Positions 1-7,127 of a stretch of 24,413 nt of DNA are shown here, piece by piece. Within the stretch, counting starts at the first letter, position 1, and every line of letters starts with the position of its first letter. Below the pieces are notes generated by a model that did no database searches, was not told the DNA's origin, and saw only the letters and a list, made by a program, of their open reading frames with translations. Origin of the DNA: Moduliflexus sp964602655 (GTDB lineage Bacteria > Moduliflexota > Moduliflexia > Moduliflexales > Moduliflexaceae); NCBI GenBank assembly GCA_964602655.1, contig CAZRSF010000088.1, forward strand, positions 1 to 24,413, given 5' to 3'. A program made the position numbers and the translations under genes.

Positions 1-53
1 GTCGAAACTACAGTTTCGACGTACAATTGACGATCTATTCGAAGGCAATTGGT
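1..53. repeat. MITE-like element, copy A (truncated by window edge)
   Basis: Right part of a short element that ends in the terminal sequence GGCAATTGGT (44-53). The first 55 bases of the window are identical to 19581-19635, the right part of the complete copy B. It begins with the inner palindrome made of the arms GTCGAAACT and AGTTTCGAC. No coding content was seen. Confidence 0.75.
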
Positions 54-82
54 ATTAGTTCGTCGGTACGTAACATCACAAA

Positions 83-131
83 GGAGTCTCAAAGCGAAGC
101 TTTGACGGCAAAAGCTGCGCTTTTGCACTCC
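83..131. repeat. Branched palindrome (two hairpins inside GGAGT/ACTCC arms)
   Basis: Outer arms GGAGT (83-87) and ACTCC (127-131) enclose two perfect hairpins: CAAAGC/GCTTTG (90-104) and GCAAAAGC/GCTTTTGC (108-126). It lies 38 nt beyond the stop codon of the chemotaxis receptor, on the downstream side of that gene, so it could stabilise or end the transcript. There is no T-run for a classical intrinsic terminator. Confidence 0.55.
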
Positions 132-169
132 TCGGATCGCGTCAATACTACTGAATAATGAAACCGAAT

Positions 170-2764
170 TTACGAGATTTTGAACATTTTCACGGCTTGT
201 TGGAGATTTTGAGACTGCTGCACTAAATTTTTTACGGTGGCTTCCGACATATCCGACGCCGTATTCAACATCAGTTCCGTGATGGATTCGATAATGCGCA
301 TGGCTTCGACAATATGTCCCGAATGCTGGTGTAATGTCTGGATTCGGTCGGCAATATTCTCGAAATGTTCGGTGACGTTCCCCATGTTTTCCGCAATCTG
401 CTCTACGGCTTTACGCTGTTCAGTGCTTGCCCGATTTACCTGCTCGGACATGCCGCCGATATTTTCGACCGCGGCAACCACATGTTCGATGTCTTGAACC
501 TGCGCGTTCACGGCGGTGTTGATATGCGCGACTTTGTCAATCACCTGATTCATTGATGTATCAATTTTGCGACTGCTGGCGGTGGTCTCTTGAATCACAT
601 GCGCGGTGCTATCGGCTCGATTTGATGTGCGGGTCGCGCTGTCGAGAATCACGGTCAACGCTTTTTTCACGGCGTTGGCTAACTGCATGCCCTGATCGGC
701 TTTTCGAATTCCTTCTTCGGTATGTTTCACGCCTTCGCCGGTCTTCTGCTGTAATTTATGCACTAATACGGCGATTTCTTTGGTGGAATTTTTCGTGCGC
801 GTCGCTAAATTTTTAATTTCATCCGCGACGACGGCAAATCCGCGCCCATGCGTTCCGGCCTGCGCCGAAATGATGGACGCATTCAAGGACAGCAGCGTGG
901 TTTGTTCCGCGATTTCATCAACAATATCAAGGATCGAACTCACCTGTTCTCCCCAGGAATTCACCTCGCTGATAATCTCGGCGGTATGCGCAACCACCAT
1001 TTTCAGTTCGTGCATGCCTTGCATAGAGGTTTCGACCGATGCCTGTCCGCTCAGGGCGACCTCCATCGTCTCTTTCGCAAGCGTTTTGGTTTGTTCCGCA
1101 TTCTTCGAAACTTCCTGGAACGATCGGTCTATGTGGCGGATTTCAACCCCGGCTTCCTGGGCAATTTGCACAAGCTGTTCGGTTTCGGTCGAAATCTCTT
1201 TGCCGGAATGGTTGACCAATTCCACCGAAGATGATATTTGATGCAGATCGTTCGTCAGCAGGCCGGTGCTGGCCGTGACTTCCCGGATGCTGGCGCGAGA
1301 TTCTTGAATCGAGGCCAGTATTTCGGCAGAGGCTGACATCAGTTCTTCCGTGCTTTGCGCGACCGTATCAATAAATTGATTGATTGTTCCAAGCGATGTG
1401 GACGTATTCTCAACCGCTGCGGCTTGCTGTTCCGTATGGGTCATCAAGGCGTCCATCTGCTGGAGAATCTCGTCGGCAATACTTGAGACAGAGGCGGCGG
1501 CGGAATGTACTTGCGTAGAAACTGCGCGGAGTTCGGCGATCATCTGATTGAATTTCAGGCCGACCAGACCGATTTCGTCATGGGTGCTGACGATAACGGA
1601 ACGCCGAAGATCGCCGCCGGTGACAACGCCGATCACGTCCACTAAATGTCCGATTGATTGGATCGTCGAGCGCGTCACCAGAATAGAGAGGAGCAGCGCC
1701 GCCACCATCACGGTCAACGCGATCATGATTCCTGTTGTCAGAAGTTTGCGGAGTTCTTGAAATTCGATCTCTTTCGACAGACTGACCGTGATTGCGCCAA
1801 TCTCCTGCCCCGCGGCATCCGTGAGGGCGCATTGCGCCTGATAATAGGGGCGATTATCGAAAGAGAACGATTGGACCGTCAGCGCGTTTTGCGAGAGATT
1901 CGGCGCAGCGCAATCAAACGCTTCGACAGGCGAACGCGAGGATGCCAGCTGACGCTGCGCCGGAAGCGTGCCGACGCTCAAGTCGCGGCCTGCGAACAGA
2001 TTGATTTCGGTTTTGCTCAACGCGGCAAATTCTTCAATCATGGCCTGCGTGTAAAACGTTTCGCCGATTAATGCGCCGATTTTTTGGTCGCGCCGAAGAA
2101 TCGGGACGCTGATGCGCAAGCCGATCTTCTGTTGCTCTTGAAAGATCGCAACGGTCGGCGTATCGGGAACATCGCCGGGAAAGTAGAGGGGAAGTCCTTC
2201 TGGAGCCGGAGTGTTTGGGAACGGCTTGTTGCTGATATTCAACGCTTGATTGTTTTTACGAAACGTAATTTCTGAGCGCACCATTGAGTCGTCCATGTTC
2301 AGAAATTTTTGGCCCTCGCGATACGAAACGAACAGGCTACGAAAGGTTTCTTGCGCGTCAGTGCGCTGATAGAGGACTAAAAGCTGAGCATTCGAGCCAT
2401 ACAGAAGGATACGATCCGAATCGGTGCCTCGCCCGAAGCGTTTCAGCCCTTCGGCAACCGTCTCGAAATGATCGAAAAGGAAATTGATCGTGCCGATTTC
2501 GCCGGGATCGCGGCTATAACTGTACACCGCGCTTAACAGGGGCACATTATCGTCTAAGAATTCATCGAAGCGCATCGTGTACATTGCCCTGCGCCTGACG
2601 AAATCGTGACGCAATATATCGAAGGCGATCTGGATGCGCTGTCGCGATTCGCGCCGTTTATCGCGTCGCGTAATCAGGTAATTCGGGACAGAGATGCCAA
2701 CGATGGCTAAGATGACTAAGAGTAGATAGGTGATCAGAAGTTTGTTTCTGATTGAAAATCGCAT
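170..2764 (-). CDS. Methyl-accepting chemotaxis protein with periplasmic sensor domain
   Basis: An 864-aa transmembrane receptor expected to signal to a CheA/CheW array. Residues about 8-30 form TM1, about 31-338 a large periplasmic domain of Cache size, about 340-364 TM2, about 365-418 a HAMP domain, and the rest a long coiled-coil signalling domain. The hairpin tip (residues about 616-651) reads EIAEQTTLLSLNASIISA then QAGTHGRGFAVVADEIKNLA. The GRGFAVVADE core is conserved, but the usual E-A-A-R of the tip is I-S-A-Q. The start at MRFSIRNK is chosen because AGAGGA lies just upstream and TM1 follows at once. The reading frame stays open 44 codons further, but that stretch runs through a dispersed repeat. 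A candidate minus-strand promoter is at 2849-2877. No other chemotaxis gene is in the window, so the ligand and partners are unknown. Confidence 0.93.
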   Translation of the reverse strand: MRFSIRNKLLITYLLLVILAIVGISVPNYLITRRDKRRESRQRIQIAFDILRHDFVRRRAMYTMRFDEFLDDNVPLLSAVYSYSRDPGEIGTINFLFDHFETVAEGLKRFGRGTDSDRILLYGSNAQLLVLYQRTDAQETFRSLFVSYREGQKFLNMDDSMVRSEITFRKNNQALNISNKPFPNTPAPEGLPLYFPGDVPDTPTVAIFQEQQKIGLRISVPILRRDQKIGALIGETFYTQAMIEEFAALSKTEINLFAGRDLSVGTLPAQRQLASSRSPVEAFDCAAPNLSQNALTVQSFSFDNRPYYQAQCALTDAAGQEIGAITVSLSKEIEFQELRKLLTTGIMIALTVMVAALLLSILVTRSTIQSIGHLVDVIGVVTGGDLRRSVIVSTHDEIGLVGLKFNQMIAELRAVSTQVHSAAASVSSIADEILQQMDALMTHTEQQAAAVENTSTSLGTINQFIDTVAQSTEELMSASAEILASIQESRASIREVTASTGLLTNDLHQISSSVELVNHSGKEISTETEQLVQIAQEAGVEIRHIDRSFQEVSKNAEQTKTLAKETMEVALSGQASVETSMQGMHELKMVVAHTAEIISEVNSWGEQVSSILDIVDEIAEQTTLLSLNASIISAQAGTHGRGFAVVADEIKNLATRTKNSTKEIAVLVHKLQQKTGEGVKHTEEGIRKADQGMQLANAVKKALTVILDSATRTSNRADSTAHVIQETTASSRKIDTSMNQVIDKVAHINTAVNAQVQDIEHVVAAVENIGGMSEQVNRASTEQRKAVEQIAENMGNVTEHFENIADRIQTLHQHSGHIVEAMRIIESITELMLNTASDMSEATVKNLVQQSQNLQQAVKMFKIS

Positions 2765-2795
2765 GGAATCCTCTTGATTTCGCTCACCATGACCG

Positions 2796-2819
2796 GTCAT
2801 CCTGAGCGAAGTCGAAGGG
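2796..2819. repeat. Dispersed intergenic repeat (CTTCGACTTCGCTCAGG type)
   Basis: On the minus strand this reads CCCTTCGACTTCGCTCAGG followed by ATGAC. I recognise it as a very common short intergenic repeat in many environmental bacterial genomes. It lies in the 5' region of the chemotaxis receptor gene, between the candidate promoter and the start codon. A related sequence forms the arms of the inverted repeat at 12826-12885. Confidence 0.6.
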
Positions 2820-2848
2820 TGGATGATTATCTGGTTCAGAATTGCTTT

Positions 2849-2877
2849 TATATATCGCTTATATGAAAAGATGTCAC
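2849..2877 (-). promoter_or_regulatory. Candidate sigma-70-type promoter of the chemotaxis receptor gene
   Basis: Reading the minus strand, GTGACA (2877-2872) is followed after 17 bp by TATATA (2854-2849). It lies about 85 nt upstream of the receptor start. A perfect TTGACA is also present at 2896-2891 but has only a poor -10 partner. Sequence match only. Confidence 0.35.
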
Positions 2878-2932
2878 AACAAGGGAGTGTTGTCAAGGAA
2901 AGATCAACAGAAAAAGTGTGTGGTCAATGATA

Positions 2933-4708
2933 TTATGCGGAGAGCGGCAAGCGAATGCGAAACGTGCTGCCATGCCCGCTCTCGCTTTCGACGAGGATGT
3001 CGCCGCGATGCTGTTCGATGACGGTATGCGCAATCGCCAACCCTAAGCCGTTTCCCTGCTTTTTCGTGCTGAAAAAAGGATCGAAAATATGGGGCAGATC
3101 ATCAGGCGCAATCCCTGCGCCAGTATCCCGCACGACAATTTCCAGCGCGGTGGCGTCGGCCTGCGCGCTGACATGAATTTCGCCGTCGGGATCGGTCGCC
3201 TGAATCGCATTCAACAGGATATTCAGCAACACTTGCGTCATCTGATCCTGATCGAGCCGCAGGCGCGGCAGCGCATCCGGCCAGTCGCGGAACAGGCGCA
3301 GGCGTTTGGCCTCGAAATCGCGATGCAGCAGCGTCAATACATGCTCAAGCATTTCGGAGACGTTGCTCTCTTCGAAGACCGGCTCTTTGGGGCGAGCAAA
3401 TTCCAGCAGATTCGACACGACCGTATTCAGGCGGTCAACTTCGTTGATCATGACCGTCAGGTACGCCTTATCCTGGTCTTGCAGCGACAGCTTGCGTTGA
3501 AAATATTGCAGAAACCCTTTCAGCGAGCCGAGCGGATTCCGAATTTCGTGCGCGACGCCTGCCGCCAATCGTCCCACCGACGCTAATCGTTCCGCCCGCA
3601 GCGCTCGTTCCTGCAAATCTTTGACATCGCTCAAATCCCGCAGCAGCAGCACCACACCGAGATGTTCGTCCGCGTCGCCGCGAAGCGTGGACGCCGAGAT
3701 GCTGAGCGGGAGCGTTTGACCTGACGCAGTCGTGGCGGTGATCTCTTGATCAAGAATGCGCCCTGTTGTTGCCAACGTTGCCAACAGATCGAGGTCATGC
3801 AGCGCGACGACATCGGCAAGCGGTTTGCCCTGCGCATCTTCTCCGCGCAGCAGGCCGAACATCTGACAGGCTTGCCGGTTGACCGTGACGATGCCGCCTT
3901 GCGCATCCAATGAAATCAGGCCGTTCGCCATGCTGTCCACGACATGCTGCGTATAGGTTTGCATCGCGCGCAACGTCTGATTGACGGTGACGTAATTCTG
4001 GGTGGAGACGATGGCGTATAAGGCGGCAGACCCGATCACGACCAACAGCAGCAGCATCACGGCTGCATCTTTCAGATCGTCGCGCCGCATTCGATCCAAT
4101 TCCGACATGTCCATGACAATTCGGATAAATGCAGCCTCCGGCAGCGAGGCCGCATGCTCTGCGTCTTTCGGCGTCATCATGCGCATCATCGAGTTGCCTG
4201 CGCCATGTCCGAGTCCATGCCCCTGTCCCGACGGTTGATTCTGATTGGCTTGCGGTGTCCTCGTTTGCGCCACGATTTCGAACACATGCCGCTGCTGGTC
4301 GCGAAATGCCTTCGCGCGGATGGTTTTGTCAATGGGCAAATCGAGCATTCCGACGCCGGCAGGTTGTCCCACCCGGCTGCTGTCCGTATCGGCGAGGATT
4401 GTCCCTTTGTGAGCAATGACGCTGATGGAGACCACTTTTGGCACCTGGCCGATTTCTTCTACCAGCATTTGCAGTTGATTGACCGCCCACCGCATTTTCA
4501 TGCCGGTACGGTTGCCGGCTTCAATGGCTCGAATCAGGGCAATTCCTTCTTGAAGCAGCGATTGTTCGAGGCGTTGGCGGGAACGCGATAAATTTTGCGA
4601 GGTATAAATCGCTAAGAGCAGCAGCAGCGTGCATCCCGCTGCAAGCACTGCAAGCAGGGGAAATGAACGGGGTGTTCGGCGTATTGAGTGTGGCAAGCGA
4701 AGGTTCAT
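2933..4708 (-). CDS. PAS-containing sensor histidine kinase (ZraS/NtrB-like)
   Basis: A 591-aa membrane sensor kinase. TM1 is at residues 16-36, the periplasmic sensor at 37-213, TM2 at 214-234, PAS at about 255-365, HisKA at about 370-440 with the phospho-accepting histidine H387 in GVAHEIRNPLG, and HATPase_c to the end (N box NILLNAIQAT, G1 DTGAGIAP, F box, G2 GNGLGLAI). Residues about 148-188 of the sensor are a Gln/Gly/His/Met-rich insert (GHGLGHGAGNSMMRMM) that looks able to bind a metal such as Cu or Zn. The kinase core is of the class that normally pairs with sigma-54-activating response regulators, but no regulator gene is in the window. The start MNLRLPHS is preferred because longer in-frame starts run through the palindrome at 4725-4757. 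It lies downstream of the lipoprotein and Met-rich genes on the same strand. Confidence 0.9.
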   Translation of the reverse strand: MNLRLPHSIRRTPRSFPLLAVLAAGCTLLLLLAIYTSQNLSRSRQRLEQSLLQEGIALIRAIEAGNRTGMKMRWAVNQLQMLVEEIGQVPKVVSISVIAHKGTILADTDSSRVGQPAGVGMLDLPIDKTIRAKAFRDQQRHVFEIVAQTRTPQANQNQPSGQGHGLGHGAGNSMMRMMTPKDAEHAASLPEAAFIRIVMDMSELDRMRRDDLKDAAVMLLLLVVIGSAALYAIVSTQNYVTVNQTLRAMQTYTQHVVDSMANGLISLDAQGGIVTVNRQACQMFGLLRGEDAQGKPLADVVALHDLDLLATLATTGRILDQEITATTASGQTLPLSISASTLRGDADEHLGVVLLLRDLSDVKDLQERALRAERLASVGRLAAGVAHEIRNPLGSLKGFLQYFQRKLSLQDQDKAYLTVMINEVDRLNTVVSNLLEFARPKEPVFEESNVSEMLEHVLTLLHRDFEAKRLRLFRDWPDALPRLRLDQDQMTQVLLNILLNAIQATDPDGEIHVSAQADATALEIVVRDTGAGIAPDDLPHIFDPFFSTKKQGNGLGLAIAHTVIEQHRGDILVESESGHGSTFRIRLPLSA

Positions 4709-4724
4709 ATCTTCAAATAGAATC

Positions 4725-4757
4725 ACCCCTGTCAGGGTTTTAAACCCTGACAGGGGT
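4725..4757. repeat. 33-bp palindrome (16-1-16)
   Basis: Arms ACCCCTGTCAGGGTTT (4725-4740) and its exact reverse complement (4742-4757) around a single T. Each arm contains the 5-1-5 palindrome CCCTGTCAGGG at arm positions 3-13. It lies 21 nt after the lipoprotein stop codon and 16 nt before the kinase start, so it may separate the two transcripts or modulate read-through. Confidence 0.9.
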
Positions 4758-4778
4758 AAAAGAGGGGATAATCTTTTG

Positions 4779-5363
4779 CTACCGTTGCTGTCCATGCGGT
4801 CCGCTGCCTTGCGGGTCGCACCATGTCTGGCCGTCATGCCAGTAACCTGAGCCGGGGGCTGCGCCCTGAAAGCCATCGCCCCAATGATTTCCTTGCGGCA
4901 TTTCGTTCCAACGCGAACCTGATTCTTCCGACCAGAGGCACTCGCCGGACATCACGCGTCCGTACACGGCGACGGTCTGATTCGGCGTGACAGAGACATG
5001 CTGATGAATGACTGTGCCGTCCGACGCAACAGCGCGGACGGCATATTCGCCAGCCGGAAGATCGAGGAAGTGAAAACGTCCGTATTCGTCGGTGACAGTC
5101 GTCGCAACCACCGCTCCGTTTTGCAGAAGCTCGACGGTGACGCCGCTCAACGGATAGACCGAGCTTGACGTCGCGGTTTGCGCAGCAAGAAAGGCATTAC
5201 TGAACTGCGTGCCGGCGTCGGCGACAAGCTGCCCTTCCATTTGACCATTCCCGGAAGAGAGTGTCGCCGGAGCAGACGGCGATGAAGAGTCGTTGCTGCA
5301 TCCGCCTGCAATCAGGCTGATGGCGGTGATAAGCAATACAAGAAAAGAGTATGTGGGTTTCAT
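4779..5363 (-). CDS. Secreted lipoprotein with a carboxypeptidase-regulatory-like beta-sandwich
   Basis: A 194-aa protein of unknown exact function. Residues 1-21 are a lipoprotein signal with lipobox LIAGGC, so C22 should be lipidated. After a Ser-rich linker, residues about 70-135 fit a CarboxypepD_reg/Cna-B-like fold (SGVTVELLQNGAVVATTVTD then EYGRFHFLDLPAGEYAVRA). The C-terminus, about 140-194, is rich in Trp, Gly, His and Gln (GNHWGDGFQG, GSGYWHDGQTW) and has a Cys pair in the region. AGAGGA stands 8 nt before the start. It lies between the Met-rich protein and the sensor kinase on the same strand. An envelope role, perhaps in sensing or metal handling with its neighbours, is an inference from position only. 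Confidence 0.8.
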   Translation of the reverse strand: MKPTYSFLVLLITAISLIAGGCSNDSSSPSAPATLSSGNGQMEGQLVADAGTQFSNAFLAAQTATSSSVYPLSGVTVELLQNGAVVATTVTDEYGRFHFLDLPAGEYAVRAVASDGTVIHQHVSVTPNQTVAVYGRVMSGECLWSEESGSRWNEMPQGNHWGDGFQGAAPGSGYWHDGQTWCDPQGSGPHGQQR

Positions 5364-5403
5364 AGAAATTTTCCTCTGAAGAACAAGAAGATAAATGTTG
5401 TGT

Positions 5404-5436
5404 AGCTGTCAGACACGTTTAACGTGTCTGACAGCT
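5404..5436. repeat. 33-bp palindrome (16-1-16)
   Basis: Arms AGCTGTCAGACACGTT and its exact reverse complement around a single T. The arm holds the quasi-palindrome CTGTCAGACAC (positions 3-13, centred on A8). It starts 8 nt downstream of the Met-rich protein stop codon on the minus strand. Confidence 0.9.
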
Positions 5437-5444
5437 TCTTGTGG

Positions 5445-5930
5445 TTATTCCGTGACCGGGAACACATGCATGACCTGACCGGAGAAGCCCTGAATCGCCA
5501 TCGTTTGCTGCACATCGTTTGCGCCTTTGATGGTGACGAAATACATCGGGCGTCGGTCATCCTTTTCCACTTTTTCAATGGCGTAGCCGCTCAGATATTT
5601 GTCAATGTAGGTCTGCGCCGCTTCTTTGGCCTTGTCTTCGGTAATCAACTCTGCCGCCTTCCCATCCGCTCCATTTGCAAGGCACGGGCAATTTTGCTGC
5701 TGCCCTTTGCCGCCGCGCATCATCATCCCGCCGCGTCCGCCCTGATGCATCATGCCTCCGCGTCCGCCGCCCTGACGCATCATGCCGCCGCGCATCCCCA
5801 TGCCATACTGAGGGGCGGTTGTCGGCGTTTGTTTGGCGGCGTCAGTCGTTGTGGTGGAATCCTGCGCGAACGCCATGCCGATGGTTAACGCCATTGCTGC
5901 AACCAATCCGATTGTCAATAATTTTTTCAT
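5445..5930 (-). CDS. Met/Gly-rich secreted protein with PepSY-like C-terminus
   Basis: A 161-aa exported protein. The signal peptide covers residues 1-22 (cleavage near AFA-QD). A Thr/Ala linker leads to residues 44-74, which are MGMRGGMMRQGG-type repeats with 11 Met and one His, followed by a CPC motif at 81-83. Residues about 97-159 fit one PepSY-like alpha/beta unit (EDKAKEAAQTYIDKYLSGYA and on). The Met-rich stretch and Cys pair suggest periplasmic binding of a soft metal such as copper, by analogy with ZraP/CusF-type proteins; no sequence homology to those is claimed. The start is supported by AGGAG 9 nt upstream. A sigma-54-type promoter lies about 135 bp upstream at 6065-6082, fitting its position ahead of a ZraS-like kinase. 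Confidence 0.82.
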   Translation of the reverse strand: MKKLLTIGLVAAMALTIGMAFAQDSTTTTDAAKQTPTTAPQYGMGMRGGMMRQGGGRGGMMHQGGRGGMMMRGGKGQQQNCPCLANGADGKAAELITEDKAKEAAQTYIDKYLSGYAIEKVEKDDRRPMYFVTIKGANDVQQTMAIQGFSGQVMHVFPVTE

Positions 5931-6064
5931 ATCGTTATGCTCCTGTGTGCGCATTATGACGAGATGCGCGGCGTGTTCTCCTCGCCGCCATCCCTGATAA
6001 TGCCATAAATGTCTTTTTATGTTTTTGTGATTCGTTTCGTGTCTGTCACGACATTCTTTTATAT

Positions 6065-6082
6065 AAGCACAGGTCATGCCAA
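6065..6082 (-). promoter_or_regulatory. Sigma-54-type -24/-12 promoter
   Basis: The minus strand reads TTGGCATGACCTGTGCTT. The -24 GG and -12 GC are separated by exactly 10 bp, as sigma-54 promoters require, and the match to TTGGCACG-N4-TTGCW lacks two bases. The predicted start near 6055 leaves a leader of about 125 nt before the Met-rich protein gene. E. coli zraP is sigma-54 dependent, which fits the nearby ZraS-like kinase. The stretch 5931-6253 has no gene and otherwise holds two inverted repeats that could be activator sites. Confidence 0.55.
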
Positions 6083-6133
6083 CATGAATATCGCAAGCGC
6101 CTGTTAAGCCTGATTCTCCTTGTTGAAGGCCAA

Positions 6134-6154
6134 ACATCTGGTAAAATCAGATGT
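6134..6154. promoter_or_regulatory. Inverted repeat, possible activator site
   Basis: ACATCTG (6134-6140) and CAGATGT (6148-6154) are exact 7-bp inverted arms around GTAAAAT. The centre lies about 90 bp upstream of the start site predicted from the sigma-54-type promoter, a usual distance for an enhancer-binding protein. Function is inferred from position. Confidence 0.4.
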
Positions 6155-6181
6155 GCCGGAGAGACGCTTTCGTCGCATGAT

Positions 6182-6231
6182 CTGTGAAAATTTTGCGCAG
6201 ATGACGCGAATACCCGGCAAAATTTTCACAG
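6182..6231. promoter_or_regulatory. Perfect 15-bp inverted repeat between divergent transcription units
   Basis: CTGTGAAAATTTTGC (6182-6196) and GCAAAATTTTCACAG (6217-6231) are exact inverted arms with a 20-bp spacer. It lies 23 bp before the first small ORF of the toxin-antitoxin region and about 150 bp upstream of the sigma-54-type promoter. It could be an operator for the toxin-antitoxin operon, a second activator site, or both. Confidence 0.45.
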
Positions 6232-6253
6232 TTCGAATCTGACGACATTTTTC

Positions 6254-6475
6254 TTGACATTCAAAAATAATGAAGCTCTTGATTGGAGAATCCTCTATAA
6301 TAAGTTAAATGAAAGTCAACGAAACAAATTGGTAGAGATACTCTCTCAAAGAAATTTGGAAGAATCTGTTTCAAAGGAACCCCCTCATTCTAACCTACGT
6401 AAAATACTGGTGCATTATATTGAGGCCAATAACGCTGCCAAACAACGACGTGATAAGAACAAAAAGGAGAAATGA
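6254..6475 (+). CDS. Small hypothetical protein preceding the toxin-antitoxin pair
   Basis: A 73-codon frame opening at TTG with no ATG, GTG or clear ribosome binding site. The product is hydrophilic and helical, with a Lys/Arg-rich end (AAKQRRDKNKKEK). It is not recognised. Its stop codon is separated by one base from the ATG of the next gene, and that gene's AAGGAG lies inside this frame, which argues for an operon. The DNA is clearly richer in A/T than the flanking genes, as is usual for transferred toxin-antitoxin modules. The TTG is also part of a TTGACA hexamer, so the true start may differ or the frame may be a 5'-truncated remnant. Confidence 0.4.
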   Translation: MTFKNNEALDWRILYNKLNESQRNKLVEILSQRNLEESVSKEPPHSNLRKILVHYIEANNAAKQRRDKNKKEK

Positions 6476-6476
6476 G

Positions 6477-6704
6477 ATGAGTACATTAACGCATATTACA
6501 TTATCAGAGTTTCAAACGCTCCTCAGATGTGTTCAGTTACCAGTCGAGACTCGTTTGACCGTCACATTCGAAGATGAGCGGTCGGCAATGGCTATTTTGC
6601 AAAGGAAACGCGCCCTCGAAGCGATGCGAAAACTTCGCGGTTCAGGAAATGGAAATCTCTTAACGGTCTTATTCCAAGATCGGGAACAGGAGAAAAACCT
6701 ATGA
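6477..6704 (+). CDS. Probable antitoxin of a PIN-domain toxin-antitoxin pair
   Basis: A 75-aa protein with an acidic-basic mixed composition (LTVTFEDERSAMAILQRKRALEAMRKLRGSG). I do not recognise a DNA-binding family, so the antitoxin role rests on size and position. AAGGAG is 7 nt before the ATG. The stop codon overlaps the toxin start as ATGA, the usual translational coupling of such pairs. An antitoxin would bind and inhibit the PIN nuclease and often represses the operon; the inverted repeat at 6182-6231 is a possible operator. Confidence 0.65.
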   Translation: MSTLTHITLSEFQTLLRCVQLPVETRLTVTFEDERSAMAILQRKRALEAMRKLRGSGNGNLLTVLFQDREQEKNL

Positions 6705-7120
6705 GCGCTTATGTCTTCGATACCTCTGCGTTATTGGCATATATTGAAAATGAAGACGGTGTGACAACGGTAGAACGGATACTTTTGGAGGCGATTGATG
6801 GACAACATACGTTGTATATTTCTGTTGTCAGCGCGATTGAGGTCTTTTATATTTCTTTGCGGGAACAGGGAAACATGATTGCATACGAACGACTGCAATT
6901 ACTTAAAGACTTGCCGTTGAGTCAAGAACCCGTTCAAGACGACTTACTGACAGTGATCGGAGAAATCAAAGCCATGCATTCGCTTTCATTTGCGGATTGT
7001 TGTATTGCTGGATTAGCCAGGCAGAAAGCTGCTGTTTTGCTGCATAAAGACCCAGAGTTTGAGCAGCTTGATCAAGCGATCATACAAGAGAAATTGCCGT
7101 ATAAACCTAAAAAAACGTAA
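6701..7120 (+). CDS. PIN-domain ribonuclease toxin (VapC-like)
   Basis: A 139-aa single PIN domain of usual VapC length. The expected acidic metal ligands are D7 (VFDTSALLAY), E47 (VVSAIEV), D99 (LSFADCCIAGLA) and D117 (HKDPEFEQL). By family knowledge this would be a Mg/Mn-dependent RNase that blocks translation when the antitoxin is lost. The ATGA overlap with the upstream gene gives coupling. The C-terminus is basic (LPYKPKKT). Apart from the possible small first ORF, the order antitoxin then toxin is standard. Confidence 0.85.
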   Translation: MSAYVFDTSALLAYIENEDGVTTVERILLEAIDGQHTLYISVVSAIEVFYISLREQGNMIAYERLQLLKDLPLSQEPVQDDLLTVIGEIKAMHSLSFADCCIAGLARQKAAVLLHKDPEFEQLDQAIIQEKLPYKPKKT

Positions 7121-7127
7121 AGAGGGA

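Noticed and set aside
76..88. 13-bp match TCACAAAGGAGTC between 76-88 and 11750-11762
   Set aside because: The shared string is essentially a ribosome-binding-site-like sequence; flanks do not match and no gene starts after the first copy, so common origin is not supported.
2765..2896. N-terminal extension of the chemoreceptor frame by 44 codons
   Set aside because: The extension runs through a common intergenic repeat, has no ribosome binding site, and the internal start has AGAGGA and leads straight into the first membrane helix.
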